From contig JAEWRW010000019.1 of NCBI GenBank assembly GCA_023398815.1, positions 1 through 57,406 of the forward strand: a stretch of DNA of 57,406 nt, read 5' to 3'. Shown here in pieces: positions 7,563 to 16,021 of the stretch. The first letter of the stretch is position 1. Each line of letters starts with the position of its first letter. Under the pieces are notes generated by a model. That model did no database searches and was not told the DNA's origin. It worked only from the letters and a program-made list of their open reading frames with translations. The translations under genes were made by a program, and so were the position numbers. This DNA comes from Bacillota bacterium (GTDB lineage: Bacteria > Bacillota > Clostridia > Christensenellales > UMGS416).

Positions 7563-10500
7563 TTACTTGCTCTTGTGAGCCTTGCGCTTGCGGGTGAAGA
7601 CCACCAGCAGCACGCCGCCCAGCAGCCCCAGGCCACCCAGGATCAGCAGGTTGTAGTCCATCATACCGGTCTGGATGTCCTCCGGCGGGTTGTAGGTGTT
7701 GAGCAGGGTGACGGTCGTCACGTCGCCGCTCTTCACGCTCACCGGCACCGGGGTGTCGTTGAGTTCGTAGTTCTTCGGGGCCTTGGTCTCCACCAGCCAG
7801 TAGCTGGCGTCGGGGTCGAGCCCTTCGAACACGATCTGGCCCTTGGAGTTGGTCTTCTGCTCGTCCACCAGGTTCATGTCCGCGTCGTACAGGGCGAAGA
7901 TGGCACCAGCCAGCCGCGCGCCGGTCAGACTGTCGGTCTTGATGAGCAGCAGGTCACCGGTTTCCAGCCCCTCGGGCGGGTTGGCGGTGTTGAGGATCGT
8001 TGCCGTGCTCACCCACACGCCCTTGTCGTCCACCACGATGGTGGGGTCGGTGTCGCTGGTCGCCTGGGGCTGCACCGTCACGTTGATGGGGGCGCCCAGG
8101 GCCATGTAGCCTTCGGGGGCGGTGTCCTCCACCAGCCAGTAGCTGCCAGGGGCCAGGTCAGTGAAGAGCACCTTGCCGTCAGCACCGGTCGTGGCCGAGG
8201 CGATGAGGCCCGTGGGGGTCGTGCCGTCCATGCCGGTGTAGAGGCTGAAGGCTGCGCCGGTCAGGGGGGCGTTGGTCAGGCTATCCGCCTTGATGATCTG
8301 CAGGTTGCCCTTCGGGGTGTTGGTGATGGCAGCCGCCGTCGGGATCAGGGTGCCGTCCTCGTTCAGGCGGTCGGCCAGGTTGATCGTCACGGGGATAACG
8401 GCGTGGCTGGCGACGTAGCCGGTCGGTTCGCTCAGCTCCTTCAGGTAGAAGGTCGTCTGCTCGCCGGTCAGGATGAGGTCGCCGCTCACCGCGGTACCGT
8501 TGGCGCCGGTGGTCAGCACTTCCAGGCTGCCGGTGCCGTCGTTGGCGGTGTCTGCGTTGGCCGCCGCCTCGGTGGCGTACAGGCCGATCTGGATGTCAGC
8601 CATGGCCTTGTCGAACACGTCGTCAGTCTTGGTGACCTCGATGCGGCCGATGGGGTCGTTGATGAAGGGCTGCTCCACCAGGGAGACGAGCTGGCCGGGG
8701 GCGGTGATGGAGAAGAACCGCTTGTCGTCGGGGAAGATGTTGTAGCCGGCAGCCTGCTGCGTCTCGGCGATGTAGTAGTCGCCAATGGGCAGGTCACTGA
8801 AGGTCAGACGGCCGTTTTCGTCGGTCACGCCGGTCATCAGCGGGGCGGCGGTGTCTTCCGCACGGGCGACGGTGGGCACGTTGGGCTCCTCACTCTCCAC
8901 CGCGAAGAGGCCGAAGGTCGTGCCGGGCACGGGGATGAGGTTCTCGTCGGTGCTGCGGCTGTCGAGCTTCAGCAACTCCACCGAGCCGATGCCGCTGTTC
9001 TGGAAGGTGAAGGTGCCGGCGTTCTTGGTCGTGCCGTCGATGGTGAAGGCGTAGGAGTTGGCGTCGTAGGTGTAGCCGGCCGGGTAAGTGTAGCCTTCCA
9101 GCTCGTCGGGGCCAACCTCAGTCAGGGTGTAGCTCCCGTAGGCCAGGCCGCTCACGGTCACGCCGTTCGGGTCGTCAGCTGGCACGTCGATGTACTGGTC
9201 GGCAACGCCCTCATCTGCGGCGAGGCGCAGTCGGAACTTGAACGTCGGGATGGTGTCGCCTTCGTTGTAGTCGTAATTGGGCACATCCTTGACGATGGTG
9301 ACCTGGCCCAGCTGGCTGTTGATGACGGTCAGCGTCAGGTTCAGGGTGCCTTCGTTGTCGGTGTCGGTTACGGTGAACTGACCATTGGCGAAGGTCAGGC
9401 TGCCGCCGGTCTGGGTGATGCCCGCCAGGGCGTAGCCAGGCGTGCCGCTCAGGTCTTCGGTCACCGCGTAGGTCGCGCCGTAGGTGAGCCCATCGATGGG
9501 CTGGGGCGTGCCGTCCACGGGCAGGTTCACGGTGTGGGTGTCGGTGGCGTCATTGATGTTGGTCACGGTCACGGGGAAGGTCGTGCCCTCCGGGGCGGTG
9601 GAGCCTTCCTCCAGAGCCTTGGCGATCTCGATGGAGGCGGTGCGGGCGGTATTTGTGACCGTCACGCCCTCGCTCTCGCCGTCCACGGTGATGAGGCCGT
9701 CGTCGTTGAGGTCGGTGCCCTCGTTGGCGGCGATGCTCACCGTGTAGCCGTAGAGCGCGCTGCCGATGATCTCAACCACCGAGTAGTTGTCGTCGTAGTA
9801 GAGGCCGGTGAAGGTCGCGGTCTTCTCAGCGGGCCAGGTGATCGACTTCTCATCGATCTTAGAGCCGTTCTGGTAGAGCTCGAAGGTGATGGGAGTGGGG
9901 CTGGCCGGTTCGCTGCCCACGAAGGTCTTGGTCACAGTCAGGGATCCCTGCTTGCGCTCGTTGGTGACGGAGACCGGCACCGCGGTGTCGCTGCTCACGT
10001 CAAAGGTGACGGGGTCGATGACCGGGGCGTAGGAGCCGTCGGGGTTGACCTCAACCACCGAGTAGCCGGTGTCGTAGTAGATGTCCGTGAAGGTCACGCT
10101 GGTGTTGGAGGAGGTCCAATTCAGGGCCTTTTCCTCCACCAAGGAGTTGCCCTTCATCAGGCGGAAGGTCAGCGTGGCGGCCTCGGGGGCATAGCCCTCG
10201 GTGTAGCTCTTGGTCACGGTGACCGAACCCTGCTTGCGCTCGTTGGTCACGTCGATAGCGGCTTCGGGGGTGGTGTTGTCCACGGTCACGGTGGCCGGGT
10301 CATACACCGGGGTGTAGGAACCGTCGGCGTTCACCTCAACGACCGAGTAGTTGTCGTCATAGGTGAGGCCGGTGAAGGTCACGCTGGTCTCGGTCGGGTA
10401 GTTCATCGTCAGGAGCTGGCCGGCCACGGCGCTGCCGTCCTTCATCAGTTGGAAGGTCAGCGTGGCGCTGGCAGGGGCAAAGCCTTCGGTGTAGCTCTTG

Positions 10501-12569
10501 TTGACGGTGATCTTGCCGGTGGTCTTGCGGGCGTTGTCGCACACCACGTTCTCATCGCCGTCCACCACGATCTTGCCACCCGTGATGGTGGTGCCGGTGC
10601 CGGCGGCGTAGGTCACCACGTAGTTGCCGTCCGCCGAGGTCTCCACGATGCTGTAGTCGTCAGCCATGAAGAGATCGTTCCAAGTCACACTCTGCCCGGC
10701 GGCGGTGATGCTCTTCGCGTCGCCGATGGCTGTCGCGCCCTTGTAGAGCTGGAAGCTCACGGGATAGGCGTCGTAGCCCAGGGAGAAGGTCTTGGTCAGC
10801 GTGATGCTGCCTGGCTTGGAGTTGACACAGGTCAGGGATTCGTTGCCGTCGACCGTGATCTCTCCATCGCTGTAGCGGGTGTTGCTGCCAGCGGTGAAGT
10901 ACGCGCCGCTGCTTACGTACTTGCTGGGGATGTTGATCTCCCTGATGCTGTAATCGTCATCATAGGGGATGTTGAAGAACACCACGTCGTTCATGGCCAT
11001 GGAGTCGCCGTTCCAGTAAACAACATTCCACATGAAGGACTTGACCGAACTGGAGGCGTCCGGATAGGGCTTGCCATCCTTGAGCAGCTGGAAGGTGAAC
11101 TTGGTTCCCCATTCCGGCGTGCCAGTCACCAGCTTTTTGGTCACGGTGATCTTGCCAGCCTTGCGCTGGTTGACAACGGTGACTTTCTCGTTGCCGTTGA
11201 CGGCAATCTTGCCCTCGGTGATGGTGGTGGAGCTGCCAGCGATGGTGGAAGCGTAAATGAACGCCGATCCATCGGGCAGGGTCTCCGTCAGGGTGTAGTC
11301 GCCATAGAACAGGTCGTCAAACTTAACCTCGTTGGCGCTGCTGTCTTCGTTGCTCCAGGTGACCTTCTTTGTCTGGCTGTAGCCGTTGGGGCCAGTCAGC
11401 GTGAAGGTGAATGTGTCGCCGTCCTTGGCATAGCTGTCGTTCAGGGGGCACATCTTCTTCTTCACGACGAGGCTGCCACGATTGCGGTTGTTGGTTACGG
11501 TGACCGCCTCGTCGCCGTTGACGACGATCTTGCTGGCGTCGAGGTCGGTGCCTTCGGCCACCACCAGGTCGCCATAGGTGAAGGACGACCCGCCGGGCAG
11601 GTTTTCGGTCAGGGTGTAATTGCCGTAGAACAAGTTGTTGAACTTTGTCTTGTTATTGTCATTATCGCTGGCGTCCCAGTTGATGGTGTGGGTTTCGGAG
11701 TAGCCGTTGGGGCCAGTCAGGGTGAAGGAGAAGGACTCATTGGGCAGGGCGAAGCCGGTACCGATGGTCTTGGTGACCACCAGGCTGGCACCACGCTTGC
11801 GGTCGTTCTTCACGGTGACGTGCTCATCGCCGTTGACTTCGATCTTGCCGCTCTGGATGGTGGTGCCGCTCTTGGCCACCGTCGTTTTGTATTCGTAAAC
11901 CGAGCCATCGGGCAGGTTTTCCGTCAGGGTGTAGCTGCCGTAGGGAACATTGGTGAAGGTTGTCTTGTTGTTGTTGGAGCCCCAGGTGACTTCCTGGGTG
12001 GCGCTGTAGTCGTCACCGGCCAGCGTGAAAGAGAATTTGTCGCCGTCCTCGGCGAAGCCGGTTTGCATTTCTTTGCCCACTTCAACGGTGCCATACTTGA
12101 TCTTTTTGCTGTCCGTGAAGGTCAGTGCGACGGTCTGGTCAGCGGGCAGATACTTGTAGGAATTTGTGCCGTCGCTGATGTCAGCCCGGTAATCGGTGGT
12201 GGTGATGTAATAATAGTAGGTCTGCGAGTCGATGTTATAGTCGCTGTCAGCGGCGGACTCGTAGATCTTCATCAACACCGTGTGGGCGTCATTGGGCTTG
12301 TTCACGGTGATCTTCGTGTCACCGGAGGTCTTCAGCTTAACGACGTCGGCAGGCATAATCACGATGGAACCATCGTTTGTGATCTTGGCCTTTTCCACGG
12401 TGAACTTGAAATCATTGTCCTTCAGAACGTTGCCGTTCGTATCCTGCTTGACGAACTTGAGTTCCGCCCAGCAAGCGTTGGCGGTGGCGGACAACGCGGT
12501 ATACCCGTTGCTGAACACCGTCAGGAATACGGCGACAAAGGCGATGAGTTTACGGAATGTCGCTTTCAT
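7563..12569 (-). CDS. Giant multi-domain pilin-like surface protein with sortase-type C-terminus
   Basis: This 1668-residue protein starts with a signal peptide (cleavage likely after ATANA, residue 31) and has about 15 beta-sandwich repeats. Domain 1 resembles streptococcal pilin isopeptide domains (WAELKFVKQDTNG). Domains 2-9 are DUF5979-like repeats, each opening with GxxxVTKxx and closing with VTNxRKxG. Domains 10-11 are related. Domains 12-15 are SpaA/Cna-B type (LLIKTDSLTGARLAGAIFAL, YWLVETKAP). The C-terminus has IQTG at 1632-1635, a membrane segment (1641-1658) and the charged tail RKRKAHKSK, so sortase anchoring is likely although the motif is not canonical LPXTG. GGAGG precedes the ATG. 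No sortase gene is in the window. A role in adhesion is inference. Confidence 0.93.
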   Translation of the reverse strand: MKATFRKLIAFVAVFLTVFSNGYTALSATANACWAELKFVKQDTNGNVLKDNDFKFTVEKAKITNDGSIVIMPADVVKLKTSGDTKITVNKPNDAHTVLMKIYESAADSDYNIDSQTYYYYITTTDYRADISDGTNSYKYLPADQTVALTFTDSKKIKYGTVEVGKEMQTGFAEDGDKFSFTLAGDDYSATQEVTWGSNNNKTTFTNVPYGSYTLTENLPDGSVYEYKTTVAKSGTTIQSGKIEVNGDEHVTVKNDRKRGASLVVTKTIGTGFALPNESFSFTLTGPNGYSETHTINWDASDNDNNKTKFNNLFYGNYTLTENLPGGSSFTYGDLVVAEGTDLDASKIVVNGDEAVTVTNNRNRGSLVVKKKMCPLNDSYAKDGDTFTFTLTGPNGYSQTKKVTWSNEDSSANEVKFDDLFYGDYTLTETLPDGSAFIYASTIAGSSTTITEGKIAVNGNEKVTVVNQRKAGKITVTKKLVTGTPEWGTKFTFQLLKDGKPYPDASSSVKSFMWNVVYWNGDSMAMNDVVFFNIPYDDDYSIREINIPSKYVSSGAYFTAGSNTRYSDGEITVDGNESLTCVNSKPGSITLTKTFSLGYDAYPVSFQLYKGATAIGDAKSITAAGQSVTWNDLFMADDYSIVETSADGNYVVTYAAGTGTTITGGKIVVDGDENVVCDNARKTTGKITVNKSYTEGFAPASATLTFQLMKDGSAVAGQLLTMNYPTETSVTFTGLTYDDNYSVVEVNADGSYTPVYDPATVTVDNTTPEAAIDVTNERKQGSVTVTKSYTEGYAPEAATLTFRLMKGNSLVEEKALNWTSSNTSVTFTDIYYDTGYSVVEVNPDGSYAPVIDPVTFDVSSDTAVPVSVTNERKQGSLTVTKTFVGSEPASPTPITFELYQNGSKIDEKSITWPAEKTATFTGLYYDDNYSVVEIIGSALYGYTVSIAANEGTDLNDDGLITVDGESEGVTVTNTARTASIEIAKALEEGSTAPEGTTFPVTVTNINDATDTHTVNLPVDGTPQPIDGLTYGATYAVTEDLSGTPGYALAGITQTGGSLTFANGQFTVTDTDNEGTLNLTLTVINSQLGQVTIVKDVPNYDYNEGDTIPTFKFRLRLAADEGVADQYIDVPADDPNGVTVSGLAYGSYTLTEVGPDELEGYTYPAGYTYDANSYAFTIDGTTKNAGTFTFQNSGIGSVELLKLDSRSTDENLIPVPGTTFGLFAVESEEPNVPTVARAEDTAAPLMTGVTDENGRLTFSDLPIGDYYIAETQQAAGYNIFPDDKRFFSITAPGQLVSLVEQPFINDPIGRIEVTKTDDVFDKAMADIQIGLYATEAAANADTANDGTGSLEVLTTGANGTAVSGDLILTGEQTTFYLKELSEPTGYVASHAVIPVTINLADRLNEDGTLIPTAAAITNTPKGNLQIIKADSLTNAPLTGAAFSLYTGMDGTTPTGLIASATTGADGKVLFTDLAPGSYWLVEDTAPEGYMALGAPINVTVQPQATSDTDPTIVVDDKGVWVSTATILNTANPPEGLETGDLLLIKTDSLTGARLAGAIFALYDADMNLVDEQKTNSKGQIVFEGLDPDASYWLVETKAPKNYELNDTPVPVSVKSGDVTTVTLLNTYNPPEDIQTGMMDYNLLILGGLGLLGGVLLVVFTRKRKAHKSK

Positions 12570-12638
12570 TGGGTTTCCTCCTACTCATGTGGTCTTGGGT
12601 GCAGTGCGTGTGTTGTGTTCGGTTTATGAAAAGACGAT

Positions 12639-13109
12639 CTATTTCACCCACGCGGGGGTTGTTGCCTCCAAGCTTGCTTCGTTGGCCCGCACGGCCTCGT
12701 CCATCAGGCGCAGCATCTCAAACTCACTGCGGAAGGTCAGGGTCTGTCGCCGGTCAACCCACTGGATCGTGCCCTGCCAGGTGGCGTTCTGGCGGCAGAG
12801 CACCTGCACGATGAAGGTTGTGCTGCCGGTCTCGCCGGCCTCAGGCGTTGGATTGACTTCCAGGGTCTCGTTTTCAGGCATTGGCGTGGCTCCCCTTCCC
12901 CAAGTGCGGTATTTGAACATTTTCTGCGGGTATCCGTTGGCGTCGATGTCCCGCTCGATCCAAGCGAGCAGCTCCCACAGGGACCGGAACGGACGGCCTT
13001 CGTGGCTTCGCAGGTTGGTCGCCGAAAGGGCGACGGGCTGCTCCAGCGAACCGCCGGCGGTGATGCGGTAGGTGCTGCGGGGATAACGTACGGTCTGTTC
13101 GGCAACCAT
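12639..13109 (-). CDS. Hypothetical protein upstream of the surface protein
   Basis: I do not recognise this protein of about 156 residues. It is soluble, with no signal peptide, and mixes beta-like stretches (TTFIVQVLCRQ, TWQGTIQWVDRRQTLTF) with two helices (LWELLAWIERDID, EFEMLRLMDEAVRANEASL). The core WQGTIQWVDRRQTLTFRSEFEML recalls small proteins that read 'binding strand, then helix', but I cannot name the family. The frame stays open to a GTG at 13160. That start would precede the likely transcript start, so the ATG at 13109 or the GTG at 13121 is preferred; GAGGAGG lies at 13124-13130. It is 70 bp upstream of the surface protein on the same strand and probably shares its promoter. Confidence 0.7.
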   Translation of the reverse strand: MVAEQTVRYPRSTYRITAGGSLEQPVALSATNLRSHEGRPFRSLWELLAWIERDIDANGYPQKMFKYRTWGRGATPMPENETLEVNPTPEAGETGSTTFIVQVLCRQNATWQGTIQWVDRRQTLTFRSEFEMLRLMDEAVRANEASLEATTPAWVK

Positions 13110-13148
13110 TGACGCAGTCACGTCCTCCTCGTGTAAATCTTCGCCTTT

Positions 13149-13208
13149 AACAATACTCACCCCGAATCTTATGTCATACTTTTTCCAATCTTAGGCCAAT
13201 CTTATGTA
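13149..13208 (-). promoter_or_regulatory. Four 11-bp phased direct repeats with -10 box
   Basis: Plus-strand 11-mers begin at 13165, 13176, 13187 and 13198: AATCTTATGTC, ATACTTTTTCC, AATCTTAGGCC and AATCTTATGTA. Read on the minus strand, the core TAAGATT recurs at exact multiples of 11 bp and ends 10 bp before a -10-like TATTGT (13149-13154). This is the geometry of OmpR/PhoB-family response-regulator sites. The core differs from the array at 5065, so another regulator is implied. Confidence 0.55.
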
Positions 13209-13555
13209 AAAGTTTTCCTTGGAAAAATGAGAGAGTGCTGTCGAATGCACGCAGAACGGCCCTTCAGCACCCCTAAACGAGGGGGTGTTGTGCAGTTGTG
13301 TGGGTGGTTGCCATCCAACATGCGGAATGGATTGTGCTTACGGCACGGGGGAATGCTTATATACATATATGTGGTGAGAGGGCAAACAGAACGGGGCCAG
13401 GAGGAGGGGAGAGCCCCTGTCGCCGGGTGAAGGGGTGGGGTAGGAACGGTGAGGCGTCGGGTACACACGGTCAGCGCTCGTGCTGTGAAACGGGTGGGTG
13501 CTCGTCCGGCTGCATGGGCGAGTAACGACCGAAGGCTGTGAACAGGCCGGAGTAG

Positions 13556-13930
13556 TGGCGAGTACTTTTCTAAAGAAGGCAGGGGCAGTGGTTGTCCCGG
13601 CTTCTTTCCGTACATCGCTTGTGCCGTGTAGGGGCGAGTGCTTTGCCGGAGGGGCCGCATGGGTGGCAGTGGTTGTTCCAGCCTTTCAACCGTACTCGCT
13701 TGGCGCTGCCTGCGGCAGCGAGTGCTTTGCCGGAGGCAAAGCACTGTAAGCTCGGTAGATGGGCGCGCCTGGAGGCGCGCCCGGCTTGGCGTCGCTGCGC
13801 GACGAGTGCTTTGTCGGCGGCTCGTATAGATGGTGGTGGTTGTTCCGGCTTTTCTTCCGCCCTCGCTTGGCGCTGCCTAATGGCAGCGAGTGCTTTGCCG
13901 GAGGCAAAGCACTGTAAGCTCGGTCGGCTG
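13556..13930. repeat. Cluster of five GCGAGTGCTTT repeats with strong palindromes
   Basis: The motif GCGAGTGCTTTGCCGG or a close variant recurs at about 13558, 13640, 13716, 13802 and 13886, spaced about 76-86 bp. Between copies, GGTTGTTCCGGCTTTTC-like text and CTCGCTTGGCGCTGCC recur. In two copies AGTGCTTTGCC is followed by GGA and then GGCAAAGCACT, a perfect 11-bp hairpin, and both then read GTAAGCTCGGT. No coding role is apparent. Confidence 0.8.
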
Positions 13931-13958
13931 GGCGCGCCTGGGGGCGCACCCTACCCCT

Positions 13959-13986
13959 TTTACAACCCACATAATTGTGGTATACT
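13959..13986 (+). promoter_or_regulatory. Sigma-A promoter of the yicC operon
   Basis: TTTACA at 13959-13964 and TATACT at 13981-13986 are separated by 16 bp, about 36 bp upstream of the yicC start. Confidence 0.8.
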
Positions 13987-14021
13987 TACATTTCAAAGTG
14001 GGAGCAACATGGGAGGTTCGT

Positions 14022-14903
14022 ATGGCTGTGATGAGCATGACCGGCTTTGGCCGGGGAACCGTGGACCGCGAAGGCCGCCTGATGCTGCTGGAATTGAAGG
14101 GCGTCAACCACCGGTTTCTGGATATCAGCATGCGCCTGCCCAAGTCCCTGGGTGCGCTGGAGGAACCCCTCAAGCGCCGCCTGCAGGAGAAACTTGCCCG
14201 CGGGCATGTGGATGTATACCTCAAGTACCAGAATGAGGCCGAAGGCAGCCGCGCCGTCAACGTGGATGAGCCGCTGCTGGCGGCCTACCTGTCGGCCCTG
14301 CGCCACGTCCACCAGGAGACTGGCCTTCGGGATGACCTCACGCTTTCAAGCGTGCTGCGCCTGCCCGATGTGGTGAGCGCCGAGGGTGCCGAGGAAGACG
14401 AAGAACTGCTGCTCGCGATCCTGCTGGAGGCCGCTGACCAGGCGCTGGAGGGCATGTGCCGCATGCGCCGGGCCGAGGGTGAGCGCCTGCGGGAGGACCT
14501 CATGGCCAAGCTCGATGGCATGCTGGGGGAGATGAAGGTCATCGAGGAACGCTCCCCGCTCGTGGTGGGGGAGTATCGGGAGAAGCTCCGTGCCCGCATT
14601 GCCGAACTCATGGAGAATGCCCAGCCTGACGAGGGCCGGCTGGCCACCGAGGTCGCCTACATGGCCGACCGCGCCAGCATCGACGAGGAAATCGTCCGTT
14701 TCAAGAGCCACGTGCGCCACTTCCGCGACACCATGAAAAGTGGTGGGGCCATCGGCCGCAAGCTCGACTTCATCGTGCAGGAGATGAACCGCGAGATCAA
14801 CACCATCTGCTCCAAGGCCGCAGATATGACGATCATCAACGCCGCCATCGCCCTGAAGGGTGAGATTGAAAAGATCCGCGAACAAGTGCAGAATATAGAA
14901 TAA
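14022..14903 (+). CDS. YicC family endoribonuclease
   Basis: This 293-residue protein opens with MAVMSMTGFGRG, the hallmark N-terminus of the YicC family, and ends with the conserved EMNREINTICSKA and INAAIALKGEIEKIREQVQN. YicC proteins have been shown to be endoribonucleases that degrade small RNAs. Length is normal. GGGAGG lies 5 bases before the ATG. It is the first gene of a yicC-remA-gmk-rpoZ-coaBC block with very short gaps, which is the classic Firmicute order. Confidence 0.96.
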   Translation: MAVMSMTGFGRGTVDREGRLMLLELKGVNHRFLDISMRLPKSLGALEEPLKRRLQEKLARGHVDVYLKYQNEAEGSRAVNVDEPLLAAYLSALRHVHQETGLRDDLTLSSVLRLPDVVSAEGAEEDEELLLAILLEAADQALEGMCRMRRAEGERLREDLMAKLDGMLGEMKVIEERSPLVVGEYREKLRARIAELMENAQPDEGRLATEVAYMADRASIDEEIVRFKSHVRHFRDTMKSGGAIGRKLDFIVQEMNREINTICSKAADMTIINAAIALKGEIEKIREQVQNIE

Positions 14904-14918
14904 GCGACGGAGGATTCG

Positions 14919-15194
14919 ATGGACATCCGCTTCATCAACATCGGCTTTGGCAACATCGTCTCGGCCAACCGCATGATCGCGATCGTCAGCCCCGATTCGG
15001 CCCCGATCAAGCGCATCATTCAGGATGCCCGGGACGACGGGCGATTGATCGACGCCACCTACGGGCGGCGCACCCGGGCGGTCATCATCATGGACAGCGA
15101 TCACGTCATCCTGTCTGCCGTACAGCCGGAGACCGTTGCCAACCGCCTGGAGACTGACGACAAGTTGGAGCTGGAGGAGGACGAGGGAACCTGA
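14919..15194 (+). CDS. RemA/DUF370 extracellular-matrix regulatory protein
   Basis: This 91-residue protein matches RemA: MDIRFINIGFGNIVSANR, then SAPIKRIIQDAR and TYGRRTRAVIIMDSDHVILSA. In Bacillus subtilis RemA is a DNA-binding activator of matrix genes; here it sits beside yicC and gmk as in most Firmicutes. The acidic C-terminal tail (ETDDKLELEEDEGT) is a small extension. GGAGG precedes the ATG, and its stop overlaps the gmk start as TGATG. Confidence 0.95.
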   Translation: MDIRFINIGFGNIVSANRMIAIVSPDSAPIKRIIQDARDDGRLIDATYGRRTRAVIIMDSDHVILSAVQPETVANRLETDDKLELEEDEGT

Positions 15195-15817
15195 TGACAC
15201 CGCAGAAAGGACTGCTGCTGGTGGTCTCGGGCCCATCGGGTGCCGGGAAGTCCACCGTCTGTAAAAAGCTGCTGGCTGACCTGCCCGATCTCGCGCTGTC
15301 GGTGTCGGTGACGACCCGCCAGCCCCGCAACCAGGAGCAGGAAGGCATCAACTACTTCTTCCGCCCGGCGGAGGAATTCCAGCGGATGATGGAGAACGAC
15401 GAACTGCTGGAGCACGCCCACGTCTACGGCAACAGCTACGGCACGCCCAAGCGCTATGTGTTTGACCGCATGGCCGAGGGCCGCGACGTGCTGCTGGAGA
15501 TTGAGATGCAGGGCGCCCTGCAGGTCAAGCGCCGCTTCCCCGAGGGGGTGTTCATCTTCGTCGTGCCCCCGTCGATGAAGGAACTTAAAGACCGCATCGT
15601 CAAACGAAACAGCGAAACGCCGGAGAGCCTGCTGCGCCGCTTCCGCAGCGCCTACGAAGAGCTGGGCTATCTGGATGAATATCATTATTTGGTCCTCAAC
15701 GACGACGTGGATCGGGCCGCCGGTCGCATCAAGGCCATTATGGAGGCCGAACGGTGTCGCGTCAGCCGCAACGAGGACATGCGAAGAGCTTTACTGGAGG
15801 AGGTAAACCCCACATGA
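15194..15817 (+). CDS. Guanylate kinase
   Basis: This 207-residue enzyme phosphorylates GMP to GDP. The P-loop SGPSGAGKST lies at residues 12-21. The GMP-binding region follows (TTRQPRNQEQEGINYFF, and LEHAHVYGNSYGTPK), and the lid segment is KRNSETPESLLRRF. Length is typical. Its start overlaps the remA stop by one base and its end overlaps rpoZ, so translation is coupled. Confidence 0.97.
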   Translation: MTPQKGLLLVVSGPSGAGKSTVCKKLLADLPDLALSVSVTTRQPRNQEQEGINYFFRPAEEFQRMMENDELLEHAHVYGNSYGTPKRYVFDRMAEGRDVLLEIEMQGALQVKRRFPEGVFIFVVPPSMKELKDRIVKRNSETPESLLRRFRSAYEELGYLDEYHYLVLNDDVDRAAGRIKAIMEAERCRVSRNEDMRRALLEEVNPT

Positions 15818-16020
15818 TGTATCCCCCGATGGACGAACTGCTGGAGAAGGTCGACAACCGCTACACCCTGGTGGTGGAGACGGCCAAGCGTGCCCGCCAG
15901 CTGGTGGACGGCGCGCCGCGCCTGGTCAAGGTGACCATAGACAAGCCCGTGACCATCGCCGTGCGTGAGATTCACGAAGGCAAAATCAGGTATGAGCGCC
16001 CCGTCGACAACTATAAGTAA
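15814..16020 (+). CDS. RNA polymerase omega subunit
   Basis: This 68-residue protein has the omega signature NRYTLVVETAKRARQL and the conserved KPVTIAVREIHEGKI near the end. Omega helps assemble the polymerase through the beta' subunit. The start ATG overlaps the gmk stop (ATGATG) behind GGAGGAGG. The second ATG, 3 bases on, is equally possible. Confidence 0.93.
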   Translation: MMYPPMDELLEKVDNRYTLVVETAKRARQLVDGAPRLVKVTIDKPVTIAVREIHEGKIRYERPVDNYK

Positions 16021-16021
16021 G

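Larger units (their letters stand above)
13110..14021. other. Gene-free stretch with hairpins and repeats
   Basis: Beyond the response-regulator-like repeats, this 0.9 kb holds a hairpin at about 13268-13287 (CACCCC with GGGGTG), a GC-rich stretch with no visible gene, the repeat cluster at 13556-13930 and the yicC promoter. Open frames here lack ribosome binding sites. Confidence 0.6.

Noticed and set aside
7431..12629. A 1732-codon open frame on the plus strand opposite the surface-protein gene
   Set aside because: It has no ribosome binding site, an H/G/V-rich composition typical of antisense frames in GC-rich DNA, and no domain. The minus-strand gene has a signal peptide, repeats and a clear start.
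13556..13930. CRISPR array
   Set aside because: Repeats are too variable, are partly inverted, and the 'spacers' are themselves repeated. No cas genes are present.
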